Part shown: one piece after another, positions 1 through 8,697 of the stretch
Layout: the number at the start of each line of letters is the position of its first letter
Position numbering within the stretch: the stretch's first letter is position 1
From: Leptolyngbya sp. FACHB-8
GTDB taxonomy: Bacteria; Cyanobacteriota; Cyanobacteriia; Elainellales; Elainellaceae
Direction of reading: 5' to 3'
DNA: 64,000 bases
Assembly: GCF_014695575.1 (NCBI RefSeq)
Contig: NZ_JACJOO010000072.1
Span: 43,163-107,162 of the forward strand
Notes under the pieces: model-generated
Databases searched by the model: none
The model's input: only the letters and a program-made list of their open reading frames with translations
Told to the model about the DNA's origin: nothing
Translations under genes and position numbers: made by a program

Positions 1-738
1 CTCGTTTACCTCAGGGGTACAACCGACTGAGGGGAGGGTACGAATTGTGGCGAAGAAGCCACAGCGGTTTTGAGAGGCTACCCGGTTAAAGGGTTTGCCA
101 CCTTCGTACATTAAGTTGGCGAAGGAACCCGAATAACACTGGGCCATCATCGCAACGACGGGTGTTTCTGGTGGGAGGGTGTCGAACACCTGAGCTAACT
201 GTTGAACAGAAACCTGCTGATTACCCCAGAGGGCAATGGCGTTGTTGTTAAGGTCCTGTTCGTTACGCAGACCATGCCCAGTGAAGTAGAAAAAAATGGG
301 ACGTGTGCTTCCTGCTTCGGCTCTCTCTGCCACCCAACTGCGTAGATTGTTAAAGGTGGAAGCGCCGGTCAAATTAGGGATGTCGGGCACTTTAAACTGT
401 ATCTGCCCCTGCTCATCCATGTAGCGGATGGTGGCCTGCCCGTTCGTTCCGTTGGCGAAGTAAACCTCTGCCGCACTTGGATTGAAACCCATTGCCTGCA
501 GCGTTCGCTGAAAGTAGAGAACGTTCTTTTCCAGAGCAATTTCGTTATAGCTGGGCGCACCGCCACCACCCGCGACAAGGAAATCAGTGGATGAGGCGGC
601 TTGGCAGTTTTGTTGGACTGTTGATCCGGTGCGATCGCCCAAAACCTCCTCCAGCACCACAGGCAGGCCTACGCCAAACAGAAGACTTCCACCAATACTG
701 AGCAAAGAAAGACGCCACCAGGGAAATCGATGGGGCAT
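1..738 (-). CDS. Caspase-like / C13-like cysteine peptidase, C-terminus beyond window
   Basis: The open frame runs from an ATG at 738 off the left edge, giving 246 residues. Residues 8-30 are hydrophobic and look like a signal peptide or membrane anchor, so the protein probably acts outside the cytoplasm. The core has the clan CD layout: a hydrophobic strand ending in YFTGHG with the likely catalytic His at about 155, then about 45 residues later a second strand ending in AQCYSGSF with the likely catalytic Cys at about 201. His before Cys fits caspase/metacaspase or legumain (C13) families, and I cannot decide between them from the fragment. The target is unknown. The next gene on the same strand ends 196 bp upstream, behind a terminator, so this gene is probably transcribed alone. 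Confidence 0.72.
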   Translation of the reverse strand, partial: MPHRFPWWRLSLLSIGGSLLFGVGLPVVLEEVLGDRTGSTVQQNCQAASSTDFLVAGGGGAPSYNEIALEKNVLYFQRTLQAMGFNPSAAEVYFANGTNGQATIRYMDEQGQIQFKVPDIPNLTGASTFNNLRSWVAERAEAGSTRPIFFYFTGHGLRNEQDLNNNAIALWGNQQVSVQQLAQVFDTLPPETPVVAMMAQCYSGSFANLMYEGGKPFNRVASQNRCGFFATIRTLPSVGCTPEVNE

Positions 739-790
739 GGTGCGATCGTCCTTATGTAGAATTTGCCCCTGATCATAACCTTCCAAAGAA

Positions 791-820
791 AAGCGTGGAA
801 GCTTTGCTCCCACGCCTTTT
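791..820 (-). terminator. Rho-independent terminator of the sugar-binding protein gene
   Basis: A hairpin with a 10-bp stem (one mismatch) and a three-base loop spans 793-815. Read on the minus strand it is followed by TTTTCTTT. It lies just past the 3' end of the solute-binding protein gene (ends 934), and separates it from the caspase-like gene. Confidence 0.65.
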
Positions 821-933
821 ATATCTTTTCAATATGAAGATGCGTCTCATGTTCTACATCTTGCCTAAGCAGGCGTGGAACGTTAAGCGCATCTCCACAT
901 TGGATTGGTAATAGAAGATCTTAGCGAATTCCT

Positions 934-2226
934 TTACCGATCATTCCATTCTGTTGCGGCATCCGTTACCGCTTGATCGACTGTTTTATCGCCCAACATC
1001 GCTGCTTGCAAATTGTCATACACAATCTTTTGCAGTTCCTTAATATCTTTGTTGGCGGGTAACAACACCTCAGCATCCTGCATCTGCTGAGCGCTCACAG
1101 CGCGGGCTTTATCCAGATTAGGGGCCGACTCGGCCACATCTGTAAAGTAGGGATCTTCTAAAGCCTTCGTGGTAGACGGCAGAACATTGGCTGCCTTCGC
1201 AAAAGCCAACTGGTTCTCATCGTTGGTGATGAACAAGGCAAACTTCACAGCGGCATCCGGGGCATCCGTGTTGCGGGGAATCACCAGATTCATCACGGCA
1301 ACGCTCTTTTTGCCCGTGGAGCCAGTGATTTGGGGAGCGGTTTGGGAGACCTGGGCGATCGCCGGAGCATTAGCTTCAATGGTCTTCAAAAATTGGGGTC
1401 CCGAATTCAAAATAGCGGTATCCCCAGTCTGGTAAAGCTCTAAGGCTCGACGGTGACCCTGGGTCAAGACTTCTTTGGGAAGCAATCCGTCTTGATATAA
1501 AGTTGTCCAGTATTCAAATACAGCCCGACCTTCCGACGTATCGAACGCTGCTTTACCGTCTGCGTCCAGAAGCTGCGCTCCCATCTGGGTAAATGATTGC
1601 AGCACATCAGCAGAATCCGTTGGAACAAAAGTGGAGAAGAAGGCGTACTTTCCTGTTTTTTCCCGTACCGCTCGGGCTACTTCTGCCAGTTCTGCATAAG
1701 TGGTCGGAGGCTGTTCAAACCCGGCCTGTTTCAACAAGTCCGTGTTGTAAATTGCCAGGCTTGTAGTCAGGTACCAGGGAATCCCAAAAGTTTCTCCATC
1801 GAGAGAATTGGCCTGCCAAATTTTAGACAAATATTGTTGCTGAACTTCAGAGGGAATCTTGTCGTTTAAGGGCAACCAGGCGTTACGTCCTGCCAACTGA
1901 GCAGCAAAGTCAGGGTTCAGGTTGACGACATCAGGAGCCGTGTTCGCCGAAACCGCCGTCAAAATTTTGCTTTGCATATCTCCCCAGGGGACATCCACCC
2001 ACTTCACCGTAATGCCCGGATTCGCCTGTTCAAAGGCTGCAATCCGCTCATTAAAGTAGTCAGTGAACTGGGGTTGGAGCTGCATCGTCCAAAACTCGAC
2101 CTCCGCCTCCCCCGATGCATTGGACGCCCCTGAATTATTGCCAGGGCTGCAACTGATTAGCCAACTCAACGCCAGCCCCAGCAATGCCAAAATCCCAAAT
2201 CGCTTCCAGGCACGCATTCGGCTCAT
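934..2226 (-). CDS. ABC transporter extracellular solute-binding lipoprotein (sugar type, family 1)
   Basis: The protein has 430 residues. I chose the ATG at 2226 because GGAGGG lies four bases upstream and a lipoprotein signal follows at once: a basic start, a hydrophobic stretch and the lipobox LISC at about residues 20-23. The longer open frame up to 2469 would bury this signal. The mature part has the fold signature of the CUT1 sugar-binding family: an initial strand with EFWTM, then the segment AFEQANPGITVKWVDVPW and later APDVVNLNPDFA. Such proteins capture sugars or glycosides outside the membrane and deliver them to a permease pair. No permease or ATPase gene is adjacent, so the partners must be elsewhere. 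The substrate cannot be read from the sequence. Confidence 0.85.
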   Translation of the reverse strand: MSRMRAWKRFGILALLGLALSWLISCSPGNNSGASNASGEAEVEFWTMQLQPQFTDYFNERIAAFEQANPGITVKWVDVPWGDMQSKILTAVSANTAPDVVNLNPDFAAQLAGRNAWLPLNDKIPSEVQQQYLSKIWQANSLDGETFGIPWYLTTSLAIYNTDLLKQAGFEQPPTTYAELAEVARAVREKTGKYAFFSTFVPTDSADVLQSFTQMGAQLLDADGKAAFDTSEGRAVFEYWTTLYQDGLLPKEVLTQGHRRALELYQTGDTAILNSGPQFLKTIEANAPAIAQVSQTAPQITGSTGKKSVAVMNLVIPRNTDAPDAAVKFALFITNDENQLAFAKAANVLPSTTKALEDPYFTDVAESAPNLDKARAVSAQQMQDAEVLLPANKDIKELQKIVYDNLQAAMLGDKTVDQAVTDAATEWNDR

Positions 2227-2856
2227 GATCCCTCCACAGGATGCCATAGTCTTTGCGGCAATCAGGACTCGCTGAATCCGCAGACCTTGATCAATCGTCC
2301 AGATTAACCTAAAAAGGACATCCTTGACCGAGCCGCCCTTGTGCTTATGAGTGCTCGGAGGCTTAAGTTGGCCTATGTTTGATGGGGCGGGATACGAGCA
2401 CTCTACCCCATCAAACAACCCCACCAATCCCGAAATAAAACAACAGTACTCTTGAGTCCGTATGTTCACGGAGAAGGCAGTAGATTTTCAATCTTTGCTG
2501 CACTCCATCCGGATAGAGAATCTTTATCCACGAATCAAAAAGTGAATTCCCTACTGAATCCCCTACCCCAAAGGGTTAGAGCACTGAGGATAAGAATTCA
2601 CAAAATGTGTCTCATTCGGGGTTATCGAAGCTAAGATTATACCTCTAGAATCCTGAGCTCTAAAATTTCTCTAAGAGGTTCAAAGTCCATCCCACCCATT
2701 TCTCTCCCTAGTAAGCTTTGTATTGCTGCGCAACCTGAAAAAAAGTGAACTAAATTGGGTACCATGCGCTAGCATCAATCGTTGAATCTATATATTCACT
2801 TCCCTTATACTGCGCTGTCTTGCATCCCGCTATTCTGAATACCCGACGGCAAAACT
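2227..2856. other. Divergent intergenic region between sugar-binding protein gene and pilM
   Basis: 630 bp without a supported gene. It must hold the leftward promoter of the solute-binding protein and the rightward promoter of the pil genes. It contains a perfect 11-bp inverted repeat (arms 2377-2387 and 2406-2416, GTTTGATGGGG and its complement) about 150 bp upstream of the leftward gene, with an 18-nt loop. Short reading frames crossing it lack family resemblance and ribosome-binding sites. Confidence 0.5.
2377..2416. repeat. Perfect 11-bp inverted repeat, 18-nt loop
   Basis: Arms GTTTGATGGGG (2377-2387) and CCCCATCAAAC (2406-2416). It lies upstream of the solute-binding protein start. 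It could be an operator or a transcript hairpin; no T-run follows. Confidence 0.6.
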
Positions 2857-3969
2857 GTGGTTAGCAACTTCAAAGGTCTCTTCTCGAAAAAAACTAAGGG
2901 CATTGGTATCGAACTGACCCCAGATCGAGTTAATGTCGCTCGCCTCAAAAAGAAAGGTCAAGGCTTTCAACTGACAACCCTCGCTTCCGCTGAGGTGCCG
3001 GAGGGTATTTATCAGGAAGGCCAGATTTTGGACTCGCCAACAATGGCAGAAATCATCCGTTCTGTATTGGATGAAAGTAAGCTCAAAATAAAAAATGTTT
3101 CCACGGCGATTCCGGGTGGGCGCGATACCGTAACGCGCATCATTCCCGTTCCTGCTGAGCTAGACGACCGCGAATTGCGCGAGATGGTTTTGAACCAGGA
3201 AGCTGGCCTATATCTTCCCTTCCCCCGTGAGGAAGCCGATGTTGATTATCAGAAGCTAGGCTTTTTCGTGGATGAGGACGGTATTGAGAAAGTTCAGGTT
3301 TTGCTGGTAGCAACCCGCAAAGAAGTGACCGATTCCTATATCGAAACCTTCGAGCAGGCTGGCCTCACGGTCAATATTCTGGAAATCAGTAGCTTTTCGC
3401 TAATCCGTACTATCCGTGATCAGTTGCGCCAGTTCACCCCTCAAGAAGCAGCGGCGATCGTCGATATCGAATTTGAGAATACTGAAATTTCCATCGTGGT
3501 CGATGGGGTACCTCAGTTTTCTCGAACGGTACCCATCGGCACGTATCAAATTCAAACCGCCCTTAGCCGTGCAATGAACCTCCCCCCCTCCCGTAACACG
3601 GAATTGTTGCAAGGGATGACAGTACCGGTGACGCCGATGGATAGTGTGGGGAGTTCCCCAGGAGTTGCCTCTAACCCTGGTACTGCCGCTATGCTGCGGG
3701 TGTTGGGAGAGTTGGCCGATGAGTTGCGGCGATCGATCGACTTCTATTTGAACCAGGGCGACAACATGGAAGTGGCTCAATTGTTGCTGGCCGGGCCAGG
3801 TGGGTCGATTGGGCAATTGGATGAATTTTTCTCACAGCGTTTGAGTTTGCCCGCCAGTCAGGTTGATCCCATTGCGGCCCTTTCTCTAGAAGTGGATCAG
3901 GAAGTCCCTCTGGCCCAACGTACAGGTCTTGGAGTGGTTTTGGGATTGAGCTTGCGGGAGGCGTGGTGA
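2857..3969 (+). CDS. pilM: Type IV pilus assembly protein PilM
   Basis: 370 residues from a GTG start. PilM is a cytoplasmic actin-like ATPase of the type IV pilus. It binds the N-terminal tail of PilN and links the inner-membrane PilN/PilO ring to the motor ATPases. The protein opens with GIGIELTPDRVNVARLKK, the first phosphate-binding strand of the ASKHA fold. Later it has IVDIEFENTEISIV (second phosphate loop) and LLLAGPGGSIGQLDEFF (adenosine loop), all in the expected order. Size and gene order (pilM-pilN-pilO-pilQ) match other cyanobacteria. pilN follows after 21 bp, so they are co-transcribed. The GTG is the first plausible start; no strong ribosome-binding site is visible. Confidence 0.93.
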   Translation: MVSNFKGLFSKKTKGIGIELTPDRVNVARLKKKGQGFQLTTLASAEVPEGIYQEGQILDSPTMAEIIRSVLDESKLKIKNVSTAIPGGRDTVTRIIPVPAELDDRELREMVLNQEAGLYLPFPREEADVDYQKLGFFVDEDGIEKVQVLLVATRKEVTDSYIETFEQAGLTVNILEISSFSLIRTIRDQLRQFTPQEAAAIVDIEFENTEISIVVDGVPQFSRTVPIGTYQIQTALSRAMNLPPSRNTELLQGMTVPVTPMDSVGSSPGVASNPGTAAMLRVLGELADELRRSIDFYLNQGDNMEVAQLLLAGPGGSIGQLDEFFSQRLSLPASQVDPIAALSLEVDQEVPLAQRTGLGVVLGLSLREAW

Positions 3970-3990
3970 TATGTCGGGAGGCGGGATGTA

Positions 3991-4830
3991 ATGTACAGCT
4001 TAGATATCAACTTCTTAAATGACCGGGAGGAGCGGGCTGCTGATGTAGCGGGTCCGCGTGTGCGGGAGGTTTCAGATAGCCCCCGGCCTCTTTATTTAGG
4101 AGCGTTAGTTGGGCTGCTGTTGCCAGCTTTGGCTGGGGGCTTATGGTTTTTCTTGCAAGCACAGCGTAGTAGCTTGCAAGCAGAGCTGGATGCCCTGAAC
4201 GCTGAGCTAGTCAATGTGCAGGCAGCTCTACAAGAGGTGCAAACCATTCAGGGGCAAGTGCAGCAAATTGATGCTGAAAACCAAGCCCTTGCCACTGTTT
4301 TTGATCAGATTCAGCCATGGTCTGCACTACTTCAAGATGTTCGGACCCGAACTCCAGGTGGTGTACAGGTCTCTAATATCATCCAAACACAACCAGAACC
4401 GACAGCGGCTCCGCCTCCGGCTCCAGCTCCAGCGGCGGATCCTAATAACCCTGAAGCTTCTCCGTCTCCGGCGGCCCCAGCACCTGTGCCTGAGCTGCCC
4501 CCGGCCCGGTTACAAATTCAGGGCATTGCTCGTTCCTTTGATGATGTCAATGATTTTGTACTGCTGCTCAAGCAGTCACCTTTTCTAACCAGTGGTACTG
4601 TTCGCCTGGTGAGTTCGACGTTGCAGCCCTATCCGGCTCAAGTTCAATTTCCGGAAGGGGTACAGCCTACGGTTGAAGTGGAACTGCCAGATGTGGTGAA
4701 TTTTCAGATAGAAGCAGAACTAACTAACCGTCCTGCGTCTGAGTTGTTGCAAAACATGCGAAGCGCGTTGGCGGTTGGTCTACCCGCAAGAATTGATGCA
4801 CTTCGTGATTTGGGGGTGATTCAGCCATGA
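3991..4830 (+). CDS. pilN: Type IV pilus assembly protein PilN
   Basis: 279 residues. PilN is a single-pass inner-membrane protein whose short cytoplasmic tail binds PilM and whose periplasmic part pairs with PilO. The tail carries the conserved INFLNDREE motif at residues 7-15. One membrane segment follows at about 33-55, then a coiled coil rich in Gln and Ala (about 56-105), a Pro/Ala-rich linker (about 130-170) and a ferredoxin-like domain. The start is preceded by GGGAGG. The stop overlaps the pilO start by four bases (ATGA), which suggests coupled translation. The Pro/Ala linker is longer than in proteobacterial PilN. Confidence 0.93.
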   Translation: MYSLDINFLNDREERAADVAGPRVREVSDSPRPLYLGALVGLLLPALAGGLWFFLQAQRSSLQAELDALNAELVNVQAALQEVQTIQGQVQQIDAENQALATVFDQIQPWSALLQDVRTRTPGGVQVSNIIQTQPEPTAAPPPAPAPAADPNNPEASPSPAAPAPVPELPPARLQIQGIARSFDDVNDFVLLLKQSPFLTSGTVRLVSSTLQPYPAQVQFPEGVQPTVEVELPDVVNFQIEAELTNRPASELLQNMRSALAVGLPARIDALRDLGVIQP

Positions 4831-5720
4831 CCGCTGGTGGAGACTTTATTCCCGTTGATGATTTTGATGCCGATCAGCCGAGTTACCCTGTCGTTTTTGG
4901 TGTTCGGCTGACTCCTACCGTCAACGGAATTTTATTAGCCCTGGTAGGGGCAGCGGCGGCTACCTGGTTGCTGCTTAATGTGGTGAAACCCGCCTGGGAG
5001 GCCAACCAGGCCATTCGGCAGGAGATTCAGACCAAACGTCAACAACTTGTTGATCAGGCTGAAATTCAAAAGCAAATCCAGCAGGCACGACAGGATTTGG
5101 CGGAAGCTGAGAAGCTGCGAGCCGACGTGCTGACCTTGTTTGCTGATGAGGAAAGTCTGGAAACGTTGCTGATTGACCTAAATGCCCGAGTTCAAGGGGC
5201 TGAGGTGGCGAGTCCAGCCATTGAAGTTGGTGAGGTTCAAACAGGTGGTGCAGCAGTTCTGGAACGGTTCTCGCGGGTTGCCCCAGCGGATACCGGCACA
5301 CCAGGTGCAGCGGCAGCGGGTGGTGGCGATGTCGTTAACAACGGTTCCTTTGGCTCTGCTGTTAATGGACGCTTACGTCAGCAGGTTTACGACGTTCAAA
5401 TTAATGGTACCTTTGGCCAAACCCAATCGATCATTCGCAATATTGAACGACTGCGCCCCCTGTTAGTGGTGCGGGATTTGAAAATGCAGCCAGCTAATAA
5501 TGGCTTACTTCTCGTGAATGAGCGAGGCCAGATTCAGCCTCTAGGTGATCCTCGCTTGCAGACATCTTTCAGGTTAATCGCGCTACTGCCTCCGGAAGAA
5601 ACGGCAACTGGGGCCCCGGCCGCAGGAGCCACTCCAGCGGCAGGAGCTACTCCGGCTGCTCCAGCCGCTGGAGCTACTCCGGCTGCTCCGGCACCGTCTC
5701 CGGCCCCAGCCGCGCCGTAG
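4827..5720 (+). CDS. pilO: Type IV pilus assembly protein PilO
   Basis: 297 residues. PilO forms heterodimers with PilN in the periplasm and aligns the inner-membrane platform with the PilQ secretin. The protein has a short cytoplasmic start, one membrane helix at about 30-50 (GILLALVGAAAATWLLLNVV), a coiled coil of Gln/Glu-rich heptads (about 55-105) and a ferredoxin-like periplasmic domain. The last 40 residues are almost only Pro, Ala, Gly and Thr, built from repeats of GATPAA. This low-complexity tail is not part of the core fold and may be a flexible or wall-contacting spacer. It overlaps pilN by four bases and stops 110 bp before pilQ. Confidence 0.92.
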   Translation: MTAGGDFIPVDDFDADQPSYPVVFGVRLTPTVNGILLALVGAAAATWLLLNVVKPAWEANQAIRQEIQTKRQQLVDQAEIQKQIQQARQDLAEAEKLRADVLTLFADEESLETLLIDLNARVQGAEVASPAIEVGEVQTGGAAVLERFSRVAPADTGTPGAAAAGGGDVVNNGSFGSAVNGRLRQQVYDVQINGTFGQTQSIIRNIERLRPLLVVRDLKMQPANNGLLLVNERGQIQPLGDPRLQTSFRLIALLPPEETATGAPAAGATPAAGATPAAPAAGATPAAPAPSPAPAAP

Positions 5721-5812
5721 TCCCAGTTTGAGGCATATTGCCTCAATCACCTGGGTCAGGGTGTCGTCGTTATTGAATGCATGAGTCCGCCATTGCTTTT
5801 TTCGCCTGTTTT

Positions 5813-5830
5813 GCTAAGGAGGAGTGAACT
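5813..5830 (+). promoter_or_regulatory. Strong ribosome-binding site of pilQ (GTG start)
   Basis: AAGGAGG ends about nine bases upstream of the GTG at 5831 and fixes this start, which is followed directly by a clear signal peptide. Confidence 0.75.
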
Positions 5831-7981
5831 GTGAAACATCTTGGACTGCTTGGACTTTTGGGGGGAGGCGCGATCGCCCTAACCGCATCACTCCCCGCCT
5901 ATGCCGCTGCAACAGAAGTGACCGATGTACGGGTCAACTCGACAAATGACGGCGGTATGGAACTGGTGTTGGAAACCAGCAGCGGTGAACGGCCCCAAGT
6001 CTTTACCGTGAACCGAGGCAACACGCTGGTAGCCGATCTGGTCAACACCCAGCTGAACCTGTCAGATGGCAATGGTTTCCTGCAAAATAACCCGGCACCT
6101 GGCATCTCGGCGGTAATGGTCAGCCAGTTGGATTCGAATAGTGTGCGGGTGAGCATCACTGGAGAGACCGGAACCCCTGTTAGTCAAGTGAATCAGACAG
6201 ATAACAGTATCGTGTTTGATGTGGGCAATGGACCTGCGCTTGCCGAGTCTGATGACGATATCACCTTTGAGCAGCCCTCTTCTCGGGAAACACAGGTTGC
6301 CCAGAATCCAGATCCCCTACAGGTGGATGATGGAGATGTGCTGATTCCGGACCCAAATGTGGTCATTGATGGAGTTCAGGTCCAACCGAGTCAGGTAGGT
6401 GCTCCTCCAGCGCGTCCGAGGGCGATCGCACCCCCCGTTGGTGACATTGCCGTAGCCACGACTGATATTAGCCCCGAACCGATTAACCTCGGAACTAATG
6501 AAATTGTTCCCAGACTCGTTCTGCGGGATGCCCCCGTACGGGATGTGCTCTCGTTGCTGGGTCGAGCAGCAGGACTGAACGTTGCTTTCTTGACCTCTGG
6601 TCAAGGCGCTAACAACGCGGGTGGTGGGACGGGGCCTGAAGGAACGGCAGATAACGAGCCACGAATTTCGCTAGATATTGAAAACGAGCCAGTTCAAAAC
6701 GTATTTAACTACGTGCTGCGTATTAGTGGACTGCAAGCCTCGTTGGAGGGCCGCACGATTTTTGTAGGCCAGACTCTGCCTAACGAATCTCGTAACCTGC
6801 TCATGCGTACCATTCGCCTGAATCAGGTCGATGTAACTTCTGCTCTTAACTTCTTGGTGGCGCTCGGTGCCGAGACGGCAGTTAGCCGCGAACGTCTTAT
6901 TACCAGCGTGAATGCTGTTTCGGTAGCAACCGCTGCTGAGGGGAGTACTGGACCAGCCGTCACCCAAACGCAGACAACAACAGAAAATCGAATTGAAGTC
7001 CAACGGGTTGAATATACGGATTCCAACCCTATCCTGCGAGGCTTGCAGGTGACAGGGGATGAACGTACCAACACGCTTACGTTGACTGGGCCGGGGCGTC
7101 TCATTGATATCGCAACCAGTCAGTTGACGACTATCGATATCCGCCGTCGTCAGGTTGCTGTTAACGTCCGCGTCATTGACGTTAACCTGCTTGAAACAGA
7201 TCGCCAAAACACTAGTTTCTCCTTCGGCTTGGGTCGTACAGACTTTATTAACAGCGGAGGGGTTGGGGTGATTAACTTTGGTGAACGAACTCCTGTCTCC
7301 GTTATTGGTAACGTCGTAACCGGAGGACAGAACCTGGGTATTGCCGATAATTTCCTAGCACAGCTGTCAGCATCGGTTCGAGAAGGAAACGCTAAGATCC
7401 TGACTGATCCAACGCTTGTAGTGCAGGAGGGGCAAACGGCGCAGGTTCAGCTAACACAGGATGTCATCACGAACTTTGAGCGAACTGTCGATGAGGGCGA
7501 TGGCGAGAATGATGATGGTGGTGGTGGTACTGTTACTGTAACAACGGAAACCGAACCCGCAGGTTTGATCCTTCAAGTTGCAGTGGATCGAATTGATGAT
7601 AATGGTTTCATTTCCCTTTCTGTCGCGCCATCTATCTCGGCACCTTATGATGAGGAAACTGTCGAATTTAACGGGGACGAGTTTACTGTTACTCTGTTGT
7701 CTGAACGTCGCTTGACCTCCGGTCTAATTCGTGTGCGCGACGGGCAGACGCTTATCCTTTCAGGGATTATTCGTGATGAAGATCGAATTGATGTCACTAA
7801 AGTACCTATCTTAGGAGACATCCCAATTCTAGGAGCTTTGTTCCGGAGTAGCAGGCGTGACAACGTCCGCCAGGAGTTAATCGTTATTCTGACTCCCCAA
7901 ATTTTGGATGATTCTGACCAATCCGTATTTGGTTACCGCTACACACCTAGTCGTGATGCTCAGGAGCTGCTGAATCGCTAA
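5831..7981 (+). CDS. pilQ: Type IV pilus secretin PilQ with AMIN domain
   Basis: 716 residues from a GTG. PilQ forms the outer-membrane ring through which the pilus passes. Order: signal peptide (about 1-25, ending AYA), an AMIN domain that binds peptidoglycan (about 28-140), an acidic linker, secretin N-domains (about 225-430) and the secretin barrel domain (about 440-695). The barrel domain has VAVNVRVIDVNLLETD near its start and the C-terminal secretin signature VPILGDIPILGALF followed by ELIVILTPQIL. It completes the pilM-N-O-Q set. Neither pilP nor a pilotin is seen nearby, as is usual in cyanobacteria. Two hairpins follow the stop codon. Confidence 0.95.
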   Translation: MKHLGLLGLLGGGAIALTASLPAYAAATEVTDVRVNSTNDGGMELVLETSSGERPQVFTVNRGNTLVADLVNTQLNLSDGNGFLQNNPAPGISAVMVSQLDSNSVRVSITGETGTPVSQVNQTDNSIVFDVGNGPALAESDDDITFEQPSSRETQVAQNPDPLQVDDGDVLIPDPNVVIDGVQVQPSQVGAPPARPRAIAPPVGDIAVATTDISPEPINLGTNEIVPRLVLRDAPVRDVLSLLGRAAGLNVAFLTSGQGANNAGGGTGPEGTADNEPRISLDIENEPVQNVFNYVLRISGLQASLEGRTIFVGQTLPNESRNLLMRTIRLNQVDVTSALNFLVALGAETAVSRERLITSVNAVSVATAAEGSTGPAVTQTQTTTENRIEVQRVEYTDSNPILRGLQVTGDERTNTLTLTGPGRLIDIATSQLTTIDIRRRQVAVNVRVIDVNLLETDRQNTSFSFGLGRTDFINSGGVGVINFGERTPVSVIGNVVTGGQNLGIADNFLAQLSASVREGNAKILTDPTLVVQEGQTAQVQLTQDVITNFERTVDEGDGENDDGGGGTVTVTTETEPAGLILQVAVDRIDDNGFISLSVAPSISAPYDEETVEFNGDEFTVTLLSERRLTSGLIRVRDGQTLILSGIIRDEDRIDVTKVPILGDIPILGALFRSSRRDNVRQELIVILTPQILDDSDQSVFGYRYTPSRDAQELLNR

Positions 7982-7991
7982 AAGTAAGGAA

Positions 7992-8054
7992 GAGAGGCGA
8001 TCGCTCCTCTCTTTCTCGTAAAAGGAGCGTGGCGTTGAAGCCACGCTCCTTTTT
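7992..8054. terminator. Bidirectional terminators between pilQ and the CsoR-family gene
   Basis: Two hairpins in tandem. The first is AGAGAGG / CCTCTCT around a GCGATCGC core (about 7992-8012). The second has a 14-bp perfect stem (8020-8033 with 8040-8053) flanked by A- and T-runs, so it can end transcription from both sides. It serves the two convergent genes. Confidence 0.85.
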
Positions 8055-8099
8055 GATTTGAATTATCTGTGATTACTGAATTGGAATAAAACGCATATT

Positions 8100-8432
8100 T
8101 CAGGAAGGCAAGAATCGATCAAGGGCAGATTTGAGGGCATCAATCTCGGCGTCAATGCTGCCATCTTCTGCGGCCCGCACCATACATTCCGTAAGATGCT
8201 CATCTAAGATACGCCGAGCTACTCGATCGAGAGCACCACGAACGGCGGCGATCTGCATTAGCACATCTGGGCAGGGGCGGCTCTCAGCCACCATCTGCTT
8301 GATACCGCGTACATGCCCTTCAATGCGGGAGAGCCGGTTCATAATCTGCCGTAATGATTCGGGATCGTGCACATGGGGGTGGGAGTGCGCTCCGGTATCT
8401 GCATGGGCGTGGTCGGGCTGGGGGCTATGCAT
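8100..8432 (-). CDS. CsoR/RcnR-family metal-sensing repressor, InrS-like (nickel)
   Basis: 110 residues from the ATG at 8432; an open frame with a TTG start reaches 8504 but has no support. The family folds as a helical bundle that releases DNA when metal binds. With this start, the predicted metal ligands are His22, Cys54, His79 and Cys83. These match the nickel-sensor InrS of Synechocystis (His21, Cys53, His78, Cys82) with an offset of one. The His-rich N-terminus (HAHADTGAHSHPHVH) is also InrS-like. An inverted G-run/C-run lies just upstream (8442-8463) and may be its operator. The natural target is a nickel exporter; a NicO-type transporter lies at 42.4 kb. Copper or another metal cannot be excluded. 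Confidence 0.85.
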   Translation of the reverse strand: MHSPQPDHAHADTGAHSHPHVHDPESLRQIMNRLSRIEGHVRGIKQMVAESRPCPDVLMQIAAVRGALDRVARRILDEHLTECMVRAAEDGSIDAEIDALKSALDRFLPS

Positions 8433-8441
8433 GAGCGCTGC

Positions 8442-8463
8442 CTGGGGAGTGGAACTTCCCCTG
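8442..8463. promoter_or_regulatory. Possible operator of the CsoR-family repressor
   Basis: The motif GGGGA-N8-TCCCC lies 12-30 bases upstream of the repressor start. RcnR and CsoR operators contain G/C runs in an inverted repeat, so autoregulation is plausible. No footprint can be inferred from sequence alone. Confidence 0.35.
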
Positions 8464-8697
8464 ATTCTATCCCAACGTTTGTTTGGCAGCTCAATACAGG
8501 GCAATTCAGATTTGCCATCGGACTGGCTTAGCTAACACAATGACAAATCTGATTCTTAGAGAAATGCCGCTTCGTCAATGGGGGGTAGTCTCCCTTTCAA
8601 CCGAACTTACGAATGGATGGGGCGATCGCTACCATAATAAGAATGAGTCAATGTCTGAACAACTGTCCGTAGTTGATACACAGAACAGGTAAAGGTT

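Noticed and set aside
2660..2700. GGTTCAAAGTCC, resembling a tRNA T-loop
   Set aside because: The flanking bases do not pair as a T-arm, and no acceptor or anticodon arm can be built around it.
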